This document shows positions 8,948 to 23,621 of a DNA stretch of 64,000 bases, in pieces. The stretch spans positions 62,001 through 126,000 of the forward strand of contig NZ_SRII01000006.1 in assembly GCF_004684095.1 (NCBI RefSeq), written 5' to 3'. This stretch comes from Hymenobacter sp. UV11. GTDB taxonomy: Bacteria; Bacteroidota; Bacteroidia; Cytophagales; Hymenobacteraceae. The notes under the pieces are model-generated. The model saw only the letters and a program-made list of their open reading frames with translations, was not told the DNA's origin and searched no databases. Position 1 is the first letter of the stretch. Each line of letters starts with the position of its first letter. Position numbers and translations under genes: made by a program.

Positions 8948-9274
8948 CTACGCCTCCCCTACTGCTCCACCGAAATTTATGGGGTAGGCCGGCGTTTCCT
9001 GATGCAGTTTGATGGGACCATAGCTCTGCTCAAAGCGCTGAATGTTTTCCTCTAGTGCCGACAGCAGGCGCTTGGCGTGCTCGGGGGTAAGGATAATTCG
9101 CGCCTTCACCTTGGCTTTGGGAGCGCCGGGCATCATGCGGATAAAGTCAACAACAAACTCACTGCTGCTATGCGCAATCAGGGCTAGGTTGGCGTACTCA
9201 CCTTCAGCAATAGCTTCGCTTAGCTCAATATTGAGGGCGTTCGGGTCGGGATTTTGGGGTTGGGATGGTTGCAT
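8948..9274 (-). CDS. DUF3467 domain protein
   Basis: A 108-residue soluble protein of unknown biochemical role that matches my recollection of the DUF3467 family: IELSEAIAEGEYANLALIAH, then EFVVDFIRMMPG and AKVKARIILTPEHAKRLLSA, ending in a short helix and a loop. Members are commonly found near rpoC in Bacteroidota, which is where this one lies. It starts 7 nt after a small membrane protein gene and probably shares its transcript. No signal peptide or membrane segment is visible. Confidence 0.8.
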   Translation of the reverse strand: MQPSQPQNPDPNALNIELSEAIAEGEYANLALIAHSSSEFVVDFIRMMPGAPKAKVKARIILTPEHAKRLLSALEENIQRFEQSYGPIKLHQETPAYPINFGGAVGEA

Positions 9275-9281
9275 GGTCTAA

Positions 9282-9521
9282 CTATTTTGCTTTTGCAGAT
9301 TTGTTTAAAAGCTTCAATTGCTTTGCACTTGTAAAAACAGTGAATAGTGATACTAAGGTGGTTAAAAGAGAAACAAGGTAATTCAGATACTCCAGTTCGC
9401 TAGGGTCTGCGTTCTCTCGACTAACGCTTTTAGTAGCGGCATAAAGAATCCAGACAATAATTTGATAGAGCATCAGCCAGCTTCCACTGGCAATGAGAAT
9501 AAAGTAGTAAGTCTTCTTCAT
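9282..9521 (-). CDS. Small two-helix membrane protein, unknown function
   Basis: The 79-residue product has a hydrophobic segment near residues 5-29 (FILIASGSWLMLYQIIVWIL), a short charged loop (SRENADPSELEY) and a second hydrophobic segment near 46-68, then a basic tail (KLLNKSAKAK). It lies just past the rpoC terminator and 7 nt before the DUF3467 gene. I do not recognise the family. Coding status is supported by the clean two-helix pattern and tight spacing, not by known homologues. Confidence 0.6.
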   Translation of the reverse strand: MKKTYYFILIASGSWLMLYQIIVWILYAATKSVSRENADPSELEYLNYLVSLLTTLVSLFTVFTSAKQLKLLNKSAKAK

Positions 9522-9535
9522 ACCGAGAAAGGAAC

Positions 9536-9572
9536 AAAAAACCCCGACTAACTCGCGCTAGCCGGGGTTTTT
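9536..9572. terminator. rpoC terminator
   Basis: A stem of CCCCGaCTA / TAGcCGGGG flanked by A5 on one side and T5 on the other (loop actcgcgc) lies 22 nt after the rpoC stop. The symmetric A/T tracts make it a good intrinsic terminator on the minus strand. Confidence 0.88.
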
Positions 9573-9594
9573 GCTTATAAACCTACACTATTCG

Positions 9595-13950
<4,356 letters not shown>

Positions 13951-14181
13951 TTAGGTTGGTTTTTAGCTGTTAGCTGTTTGGCTTTAAGCTGTTAGAACTT
14001 CTTCCAACAGTTCGACGCTACGAAAAGTGCTCTACGGGTCGGACAGATACGCCGCATAGTAGATTTCCGTCAGGCCTTAAATTCTCACTATCTATAAGCT
14101 ACCGATTCCTGTGGCTACCCTGACCTGTCTCGGGATAGCTGTTTCGTATCGGATGCCTTTTAACCATTTATGTATAACTAG

Positions 14182-14220
14182 TTAACTAGGAGTTGGACGC
14201 ATTGACCAACTCCTAGTTAA
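14182..14220. repeat. Perfect 15-bp inverted repeat just after rpoB
   Basis: TTAACTAGGAGTTGG (14182-14196) and its exact complement (14206-14220) flank a 9-nt loop, starting 4 nt past the rpoB stop codon. No T-tract follows on the minus strand. The rest of the 274-nt rpoB-rpoC gap (13951-14224) holds direct repeats of TTAGCTGTTAGCTG type near 13960-13995 and a weaker stem near 14099-14152; no gene is visible in it. Confidence 0.75.
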
Positions 14221-14224
14221 TAAC

Positions 14225-18133
<3,909 letters not shown>

Positions 18134-18205
18134 TTGGAGAAGAAATTTAAATGTACACGTAAGCTAATTCAGCACGCTTGACTGCTGATTAAGGGGGTAG
18201 CGTAG

Positions 18206-18278
18206 CAAAGGACCTTATCGCGTCTGGTTTCGTTGGAGTTACAAACTCAATCGTTGCCTAACGGGATAAGGTCCTTTG
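18206..18278. repeat. Large inverted repeat in the rplL-rpoB gap
   Basis: CAAAGGACCTTATC (18206-18219) and its exact complement GATAAGGTCCTTTG (18265-18278) enclose a 45-nt loop. In the rplL-rpoB transcript this would make a 14-bp stem about 75 nt before rpoB, the same place where E. coli has an RNase III processing hairpin. Function here is inferred from position only. Confidence 0.75.
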
Positions 18279-18329
18279 TTTATGATTACGCCACGTACCA
18301 TTCAACAAGACTGGTCAGCGTGAAACAAC

Positions 18330-18337
18330 CAAAAGTA
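18330..18337 (-). promoter_or_regulatory. Possible internal promoter before rpoB (-7 box only)
   Basis: TACTTTTG on the minus strand fits TAnnTTTG, but the nearest upstream TTTG is only 14 nt away instead of 19-20, so the -33 element is doubtful. It sits between a weak terminator after rplL and the large inverted repeat, where an internal promoter would make sense. Confidence 0.3.
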
Positions 18338-18380
18338 GCAGCTTTAGGTTGCAAATTTTAGTTCGCTCCCCACAAACAGG

Positions 18381-18403
18381 AAAAGACCTAGCGTGATGCC
18401 AGG
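18381..18403 (-). terminator. Weak terminator or attenuator after rplL
   Basis: On the minus strand a 6-bp stem CCTGGC / GCTAGG (one G-T pair, loop ATCAC) is followed by TCTTTT, 37 nt past the rplL stop. Its weakness suggests partial read-through, which would lower rpoB/rpoC output relative to the ribosomal protein genes, as in E. coli. Confidence 0.55.
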
Positions 18404-18439
18404 CCTAATCCGGTTTGGGAAAGCTCCCAAAAAATGGGA

Positions 18440-18820
18440 CTACTTAACTTCTACCTCAGCACCAGCTTCTTCAAGCTGCTTCTTCAGGCCTTCAGCTTCG
18501 TCCTTGGTAACACCTTCTTTCAAAGGCTTAGGAGCACCGTCAACCAGTTCCTTAGCCTCTTTCAGGCCGAGGCCCGTCAGGTCTTTTACCAATTTAACTA
18601 CCTGCAGCTTAGCGCCGCCGGCCGACTTCAGGATTACGTCGAACGAGGTTTTCTCCTCGGGAGCCTCGGCAGCAGCGCCACCGCCGCTAGCAGGACCAGC
18701 TACGGCTGCAGCAGCAGCCGGCTCGATGCCGTACTCGTCTTTCAGGATACCTGCGAGTTCGTTTACTTCTTTAACGGTGAGGCTAACAAGCTGCTCAGCG
18801 AAGGCTTTCAAATCTGCCAT
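18440..18820 (-). CDS. rplL: 50S ribosomal protein L7/L12
   Basis: Forms the flexible stalk dimer that recruits GTPase factors. The 126-residue acidic product has the N-terminal dimerisation helix ([20 protein letters not shown]), an Ala/Gly-rich hinge (residues about 35-53) and the factor-binding C-terminal domain with [20 protein letters not shown] and [20 protein letters not shown]. It follows rplJ by 64 nt. Family-typical in every respect. Confidence 0.98.
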   Translation of the reverse strand: MADLKAFAEQLVSLTVKEVNELAGILKDEYGIEPAAAAAVAGPASGGGAAAEAPEEKTSFDVILKSAGGAKLQVVKLVKDLTGLGLKEAKELVDGAPKPLKEGVTKDEAEGLKKQLEEAGAEVEVK

Positions 18821-18884
18821 TTCTGTAGATTAGTAAAAAAGGTTGTAAAAATTGAAATTGAAAGTTGAAAAGGATGAGCAGCGG

Positions 18885-19439
18885 TTAGCCAGCAGCTTCT
18901 TCTTTTTCGGAAAGCGTTTTGAGAATACCAGCCAGCTTGCTGCCGCCGCTCGTAAGAGCAGAGATAACATTCTTGGCGGGCGACTGCAGCAGGCCGACGA
19001 TTTCGCCGATGAGTTCCTGCTTGCCTTTAATAGTGCTCAGGGTTTCGAGCTGGTCAGCACCGATATAGATGCTAGCATCTACATAGGCACCTTTCAGCAC
19101 GGGCTTCGGCGTTACACCGCGGCCATAGGCTTGAGCTTTGTAAAAGTCTTTTAGCAGCTTGGCGGGCGTCGAGCCGCTCTCTTTCGAGAACAATACGCCC
19201 GACTGGCCTTTCAGCGCCTCATCCATCTCGCTGGTATCGCTATCGAGAGTATCGAGAGCTTTGCGGATAAACGAGTTTTTGTAGACTTTGAACTCCAGGC
19301 CCCGGTTGTAGCAGAGGCGACGGAAGTCGTTAATTTTCGCCACCGACATCCCGGAGGCATCGGCGATATAGAATGCGTTGTGCGACTGAAACTTCTCGCT
19401 CAACTCATCCACGAGGGCTTGTTTTTCTTCCCGATTCAT
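18885..19439 (-). CDS. rplJ: 50S ribosomal protein L10
   Basis: Base of the L7/L12 stalk; in many bacteria the L10-L12 complex represses its own mRNA. The 184-residue product begins MNREEKQALVDELSEKFQSH and shows the NDFRRLCYNRGLEFKVYKNS block typical of L10, ending with an alpha-helical L7/L12-binding tail. It starts 15 nt after rplA. No clear leader structure that would show autoregulation was found in the short rplA-rplJ gap. Confidence 0.96.
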   Translation of the reverse strand: MNREEKQALVDELSEKFQSHNAFYIADASGMSVAKINDFRRLCYNRGLEFKVYKNSFIRKALDTLDSDTSEMDEALKGQSGVLFSKESGSTPAKLLKDFYKAQAYGRGVTPKPVLKGAYVDASIYIGADQLETLSTIKGKQELIGEIVGLLQSPAKNVISALTSGGSKLAGILKTLSEKEEAAG

Positions 19440-19454
19440 GGTTGGTTGATGTTA

Positions 19455-20153
19455 TTAGTTAGCGGAAGAAACCGTGCTGTCAACCGGCACGGCCGGCGAC
19501 ATGGTGCTGCTGAGCGTGATGCTACGGATGTAGGTGCCTTTCGACGAAGAAGGCTTTAGACGGCCAAGGGTCTGGATTACTTCCAAGGCGTTTTCAGCCA
19601 GCTTACTGGGGTCGAACGAAACCTTACCTACTGAACAGTGGATGATACCGGTTTTATCAACTTTGAAGTCGATTTTACCAGCCTTCACCTCCTGTATTGC
19701 CTTAGCTACGTCGGTAGTTACCGTACCTGACTTTGGGTTAGGCATAAGACCACGGGGACCAAGTACCCGACCCAAACGACCAACCTTAGCCATTACTGAC
19801 GGCATGGTGATGATTACGTCGATGTCAGTCCAACCTTTCTCGATTTTCGCGATATAGTCGTCCAAGCCTACGAAATCGGCACCAGCGGCAGTAGCCTCAG
19901 CCTCCTTATCGGGGGTAACGAGGGCTAGTACACGAACAGTTTTACCCGTGCCGTGGGGTAGGGTAGCTACGCCACGCACCATTTGGTCGGCTTTGCGGGG
20001 GTCTACACCGAGGCGAACGTCGATATCAACCGAGGCGTCGAACTTGGTATAGGTAATGTCTTTTACCACTTGCGCGGCTTCGAGCAGGCTGCGTACCTGC
20101 GTTAGGTCATGCTTGGCAAGGGCTTCCTTGCGCTTTTTGCTGATTGCTGCCAT
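19455..20153 (-). CDS. rplA: 50S ribosomal protein L1
   Basis: L1 forms the mobile stalk at the E site and can repress the L11 operon. The 232-residue product begins [20 protein letters not shown] and contains the signature block [20 protein letters not shown] followed by [21 protein letters not shown] methionine-ALPHGTGK stretch ([20 protein letters not shown]) is also conserved. It follows rplK by 20 nt. The C-terminus is slightly longer than the E. coli protein. Confidence 0.97.
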   Translation of the reverse strand: MAAISKKRKEALAKHDLTQVRSLLEAAQVVKDITYTKFDASVDIDVRLGVDPRKADQMVRGVATLPHGTGKTVRVLALVTPDKEAEATAAGADFVGLDDYIAKIEKGWTDIDVIITMPSVMAKVGRLGRVLGPRGLMPNPKSGTVTTDVAKAIQEVKAGKIDFKVDKTGIIHCSVGKVSFDPSKLAENALEVIQTLGRLKPSSSKGTYIRSITLSSTMSPAVPVDSTVSSAN

Positions 20154-20173
20154 TGTGTATGTCCTCCGGTTAG

Positions 20174-20617
20174 TTATTCAGCAAAAGGCGAGTCGCCCTT
20201 CACGGTGATACCCATGCTGCGAGCCGTACCGGCTACTTGCTTCATGGCCGACTCCACTTTGAAAGCGTTCAAGTCGGGCATTTTGGTTTCGGCGATGGCA
20301 CGAACCTGGTCCCACGTTACTGAACCCACTTTGTTACGGTTAGGCTCTTTTGAGCCATTCTGCAACTTAGCGGCATCCATGAGGAGAACCGGTACCGGAG
20401 GAGTCTTGATGACGAAGTCAAAAGACTTATCCGTGTACATCGTAATCAGGACGGGGCAGATTTGGCCAGCTTTATCCTGGGTGCGAGCGTTAAACTGCTT
20501 GCAAAATTCCATGATATTCAAGCCTTTACTACCAAGCGCAGGTCCAATCGGCGGCGCGGGGTTCGCGGAGCCTCCCTTTACCTGAAGTTTCAGGTAACCT
20601 CTAATTTCTTTGGCCAT
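20174..20617 (-). CDS. rplK: 50S ribosomal protein L11
   Basis: Binds the GTPase-associated region of 23S rRNA. The 147-residue product begins [20 protein letters not shown] and has the conserved [20 protein letters not shown] near residues 20-40 and [16 protein letters not shown]. The C-terminal helix ends [18 protein letters not shown]. It lies downstream of nusG across a 119-nt gap with a small hairpin and upstream of rplA. Confidence 0.97.
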   Translation of the reverse strand: MAKEIRGYLKLQVKGGSANPAPPIGPALGSKGLNIMEFCKQFNARTQDKAGQICPVLITMYTDKSFDFVIKTPPVPVLLMDAAKLQNGSKEPNRNKVGSVTWDQVRAIAETKMPDLNAFKVESAMKQVAGTARSMGITVKGDSPFAE

Positions 20618-20694
20618 TTGGTTTATAAAGCTGCGATTGGCGTGACGTAACTCGCGTCAACCTCAGTTCAAATAATACTCCTAAGTGGAAGCCC

Positions 20695-20720
20695 CGCCTG
20701 ACCGGAGTGGATATCAGGCG
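20695..20720. repeat. Small hairpin between nusG and rplK
   Basis: CGCCTGA (20695-20701) and TCAGGCG (20714-20720) form a 7-bp stem with a 12-nt loop, 16 nt after the nusG stop on the minus strand. No T-tract follows, so it is probably a processing or stability element rather than a terminator. Confidence 0.5.
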
Positions 20721-20736
20721 ACGTAAATAACGGTAA

Positions 20737-21294
20737 CTATTCTTTTTCTACCTGGGTGTAACTCAACTCTACTGGCTGAGCACGTCCAAAAATCTTTACA
20801 ATAACGTTGAGCTTCTTGCGCTCCTCGAATACCTCATTTACGTTACCGCTGAAGCCATTGAATGGGCCATCGATAACTTTTACTAGTTCGCCCACCGTGA
20901 AAGGAGTCTCCAACTCAGCCGATTTTTCTTCAGCCTCATCTACTACTCCTAGCAACCGGTTTACTTCAGTGAGTGACAGCGGAACTGGCTTAGCATTGGT
21001 AGTTTTAGTTTCTTTGTCACCCAAGAAACCGATTACGCCGGGAGTGGAAGTGATAATATTCTGTACCTCGCCGTGGGTCAAATCCGAATGGATAATGATG
21101 TAGCCGGGATACAAATTCCGCTCACGAACGCGCTTCTTGCCGTTACGCATCTCAAAAACCTTTTCAACCGGAATCAAAACCTGTGGCAACAGTTCTTGCA
21201 GGTTGTGGCGACCGATTTCAGTCTCCATGTAGGTTTTGGCTTTCTTTTCCTGGCCGCTCACGGAGCGTACCACATACCATTTCAACTCACCCAT
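20737..21294 (-). CDS. nusG: Transcription antitermination factor NusG
   Basis: Binds RNA polymerase and couples it to Rho or the ribosome. The 185-residue product has the NGN domain (MGELKWYVVRSVSGQEKKAK, then NLYPGYIIIHSDL) and a C-terminal KOW domain (GELVKVIDGPFNGFSGNVNE). Standard single-copy NusG by size and by its position between secE and rplK. It starts 10 nt after secE. Confidence 0.97.
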   Translation of the reverse strand: MGELKWYVVRSVSGQEKKAKTYMETEIGRHNLQELLPQVLIPVEKVFEMRNGKKRVRERNLYPGYIIIHSDLTHGEVQNIITSTPGVIGFLGDKETKTTNAKPVPLSLTEVNRLLGVVDEAEEKSAELETPFTVGELVKVIDGPFNGFSGNVNEVFEERKKLNVIVKIFGRAQPVELSYTQVEKE

Positions 21295-21304
21295 TTCTTA
21301 TAAC

Positions 21305-21502
21305 CTAGCGGGCGAAAGATTGATAAAAAGCTTGTAGCGCAGTATTGAAACTCACATCCATCAGGCCAACTACAGCGGCGAAAACGAGGGAGCCTATCAA
21401 CACTAGCCCAGCGCTCTTCTGCAGCTCGGTGGTTGAGGGCCACGTTACGTTGTATCGCATTTCCTCGATGGTATCGCGGAAATAGTTGTTCAGCTTAGCC
21501 AT
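21305..21502 (-). CDS. secE: Preprotein translocase subunit SecE
   Basis: Small essential component that clamps SecY in the inner membrane. The 65-residue product has the amphipathic helix FRDTIEEMRYNVTWPSTTEL, with the conserved W-P pair, followed by one membrane helix (AGLVLIGSLVFAAVVGLMDV). This one-helix form is usual outside the gamma-proteobacteria. It lies between tRNA-Trp and nusG. Confidence 0.95.
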   Translation of the reverse strand: MAKLNNYFRDTIEEMRYNVTWPSTTELQKSAGLVLIGSLVFAAVVGLMDVSFNTALQAFYQSFAR

Positions 21503-21555
21503 GGTTGCAAAAAGCCGGTGAGGGCATGAAATACCGCCGCTACAGCGGCTAAAAG

Positions 21556-21629
21556 TGGCACGAGTGGAGAGATTCGAACTCCCATCAAAGGTTTTGGAGA
21601 CCTCTATTCTACCCTTGAACTACACTCGT
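21556..21629 (-). tRNA. tRNA-Trp (CCA anticodon)
   Basis: Read on the minus strand: acceptor ACGAGTG pairs with CACTCGT, D-arm TTCAAGGGTAGAA, anticodon loop CTCCAAA (anticodon CCA), T-arm with GTTCGAATC. The CCA end appears to be encoded (discriminator G at 21559, CCA at 21558-21556). It lies between tuf and secE, the usual place. Confidence 0.95.
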
Positions 21630-21668
21630 AAAGAACAATCCCGCCAACACTATTTGTCAAAGGGAGTG

Positions 21669-21699
21669 CAAAGGTACTCAACTTTCCGGACAAAACAAA
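21669..21699 (-). promoter_or_regulatory. Promoter for tRNA-Trp-secE-nusG, overlapping the tuf terminator
   Basis: The minus strand has TTTG (21699-21696), a 19-nt spacer and TACCTTTG (21676-21669), a textbook Bacteroidota promoter. The -33 TTTG is inside the T-rich tail of the tuf terminator hairpin, so termination and initiation signals share bases. Confidence 0.8.
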
Positions 21700-21727
21700 T
21701 CCGCTCCTGAAGTTTCAGGAGCGGATT
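21698..21727 (-). terminator. tuf terminator
   Basis: AATCCGCTCCTGA (21698-21710) pairs perfectly with TCAGGAGCGGATT (21715-21727) around a 4-nt loop; on the minus strand the tail is TTTGTTTTG. It lies about 30 nt after the tuf stop codon. Confidence 0.88.
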
Positions 21728-21755
21728 GCCTCAATTATTAGTCAAAAGACTAAAA

Positions 21756-22943
21756 TTAGTCAAGAATTTCGGTTACCTGACCGGCACCTACCGTACGGCC
21801 ACCCTCACGGATAGCGAAGCGGAGGCCTTTCTCCATTGCCACCTTGTTGATAAGCTCAACCGTGATGGTGATGTTGTCGCCGGGCATTACCATTTCAACG
21901 CCCTCTGGGAGGGTGATGATGCCGGTAACGTCAGTGGTACGCAGGTAGAACTGCGGGCGGTAGTTGTTGAAGAACGGCGTGTGACGGCCACCTTCCTCTT
22001 TCGAGAGAACGTATACCTCAGCCTTAAACTTCAGGTGAGGAGTTACAGAACCGGGCTTGCAGATAACCATGCCGCGACGGATGGCTTCTTTTTCAATACC
22101 ACGGAGCAACAGACCTACGTTATCACCGGCTTCGCCACGGTCCAGGATTTTGCGGAACATCTCCACACCCGTTACCGTCGACTTCAGGCCTTCAGCACCC
22201 ATACCGAGGATGTCAACCTGCTCACCCGAGTTGATGATACCACGCTCAATACGACCGGTAGCAACCGTACCACGGCCCGTAATCGAGAACACGTCCTCAA
22301 CAGGCATCAGGAAGGGCAGGTCGGTCAAACGAGCAGGAATCGGAATGAACGAGTCAACGGCAGCCATCAGCTCGTTGATTTTGGGAACCCAGTTGGCATC
22401 GCCGTTCAGGCCGCCCAGAGCCGAGCCCTGAATAACCGGAATGTTGTCGCCGTCGAAGTTGTAGAACGAGAGGAGTTCGCGGATTTCCATTTCCACCAAC
22501 TCAAGCAGTTCGGGGTCATCCACCATGTCCACTTTGTTCATGAACACTACCAGCTGGGGAACACCTACCTGGCGGGCAAGCAGGATGTGCTCGCGGGTCT
22601 GGGGCATCGGTCCGTCGGTAGCAGCTACCACGAGGATAGCACCGTCCATCTGGGCGGCACCCGTTACCATGTTCTTCACATAGTCGGCGTGGCCGGGGCA
22701 GTCAACGTGTGCGTAGTGACGGTTAACCGTCGAATACTCTACGTGAGCGGTGTTGATGGTGATACCACGCTCTTTTTCCTCGGGGGCGTTGTCAATCGAG
22801 GAGAAGTCGCGCTTTTCAGCCAGGCCCTGGTTTGCTAGTACCATCGTGATGGCAGCGGTCAGGGTCGTCTTGCCGTGGTCAACGTGACCGATGGTGCCGA
22901 TGTTTACGTGCGGCTTCGACCGGTCGAAATTTTCTTTAGCCAT
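21756..22943 (-). CDS. tuf: Translation elongation factor Tu
   Basis: GTPase that delivers aminoacyl-tRNA to the ribosome. The 395-residue product begins [20 protein letters not shown] and has the P-loop [10 protein letters not shown], the switch [25 protein letters not shown] and NKVDMV. C-terminal barrel domains end in AGQVTEILD. It sits directly downstream of three tRNA genes and upstream of tRNA-Trp, the standard Bacteroidota order. Only one tuf copy is seen in the window. Confidence 0.99.
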   Translation of the reverse strand: MAKENFDRSKPHVNIGTIGHVDHGKTTLTAAITMVLANQGLAEKRDFSSIDNAPEEKERGITINTAHVEYSTVNRHYAHVDCPGHADYVKNMVTGAAQMDGAILVVAATDGPMPQTREHILLARQVGVPQLVVFMNKVDMVDDPELLELVEMEIRELLSFYNFDGDNIPVIQGSALGGLNGDANWVPKINELMAAVDSFIPIPARLTDLPFLMPVEDVFSITGRGTVATGRIERGIINSGEQVDILGMGAEGLKSTVTGVEMFRKILDRGEAGDNVGLLLRGIEKEAIRRGMVICKPGSVTPHLKFKAEVYVLSKEEGGRHTPFFNNYRPQFYLRTTDVTGIITLPEGVEMVMPGDNITITVELINKVAMEKGLRFAIREGGRTVGAGQVTEILD

Positions 22944-22997
22944 TGTAAAGAGTTGAGAAAAAGAGGGGAATTAAATTAAAAGCAAGTAGTCTATATG

Positions 22998-23088
22998 GCA
23001 AGAAAGCGAAACCCAGCTTGGGCCAATTCAGGCTTAGGTGCTGCGTATCGCTTTTCTTGCTGACTCGGTCTTAACCCCACACGTGGGG
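22998..23088. repeat. Structured spacer between tRNA-Thr and tuf
   Basis: Two inverted repeats occupy the spacer: GCAAGAAAGCG (22998-23008) with CGCTTTTCTTGC (23049-23060, one bulged base), and CCCCAC (23075-23080) with GTGGGG (23083-23088). They lie where the tRNA-Thr precursor must be cut from tuf mRNA, so a processing role is plausible. Confidence 0.6.
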
Positions 23089-23108
23089 GGTCAGTTCCGT
23101 AACTGCTG

Positions 23109-23180
<72 letters not shown>

Positions 23181-23275
23181 TTATTCTATTTCTAAACTAT
23201 TAGCTGGCAGCCATCGGCTACTAGCTTTTTTTAAGCCTCTGGCTAGAAGCTGGAAGCCACTAGCCAGAAAAAATG

Positions 23276-23348
23276 AGCGGGAGACGAGGTTCGAACCCGC
23301 GACCTGCAGCTTGGAAGGCTGCCGCTCTACCAGCTGAGCTACTCCCGC
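23276..23348 (-). tRNA. tRNA-Gly (TCC anticodon)
   Basis: Minus strand: acceptor GCGGGAG pairs perfectly with CTCCCGC, D-arm AGCTCAGCTGGTAGAGC, anticodon stem GCAGC/GCTGC with loop CTTCCAA (anticodon TCC), T-arm GGGTTCGAACCTC. CCA is not encoded. The spacer towards tRNA-Thr holds a 9-bp inverted repeat (TCTGGCTAG, 23238-23246, with 23260-23268). Confidence 0.95.
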
Positions 23349-23370
23349 AGAAGGCGTAAAAATTTAAATG

Positions 23371-23450
23371 TGGGGGTAACAGGACTCGAACCTATGAACC
23401 CGAAGGAGGTGAGTTACAGTCACCCGCAATTGCCGCTATGCGATACCCCC
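23371..23450 (-). tRNA. tRNA-Tyr (GTA anticodon)
   Basis: Minus strand: acceptor GGGGGTA pairs with TACCCCC, anticodon stem GGTGA/TCACC with loop CTGTAAC (anticodon GTA), a long class II variable arm (CTCCTTCGGG region) and T-arm GGTTCGAGTCC. First tRNA of the tRNA-tuf transcript. Its acceptor stem, GGGGGTA, happens to resemble the repeated GGGGTAGG word. Confidence 0.94.
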
Positions 23451-23489
23451 ATTTATAATCAAATCCGGTCGTTTACTGGAATTGAGACG

Positions 23490-23519
23490 CAAAAGTACGG
23501 GTTTTTCGGCAAGATGCAA
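23490..23519 (-). promoter_or_regulatory. Promoter of the tRNA-Tyr/Gly/Thr-tuf transcript
   Basis: Minus strand TTG (23519-23517), a 19-nt spacer and TACTTTTG (23497-23490) match the Bacteroidota consensus. The first tRNA base is 40 nt downstream of the -7 box. Confidence 0.75.
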
Positions 23520-23621
23520 GAGTAAGTTCAGAAAAAAGCACTTCCCTACCCCCTCTTTTTTACCCAGCCGCACGAAATTCAGTCAGCAGCAGCGGCTATT
23601 ACTACTAGCCTCTTTGCTGGT

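Noticed and set aside
21726..22838. A 370-codon open frame opposite tuf
   Set aside because: Antisense shadow of a highly biased gene; no start or protein-like features.
23371..23450. GGGGGTA in tRNA-Tyr as a copy of the repeated word
   Set aside because: It is the tRNA acceptor stem and is not followed by GG, so it does not match the full octamer.
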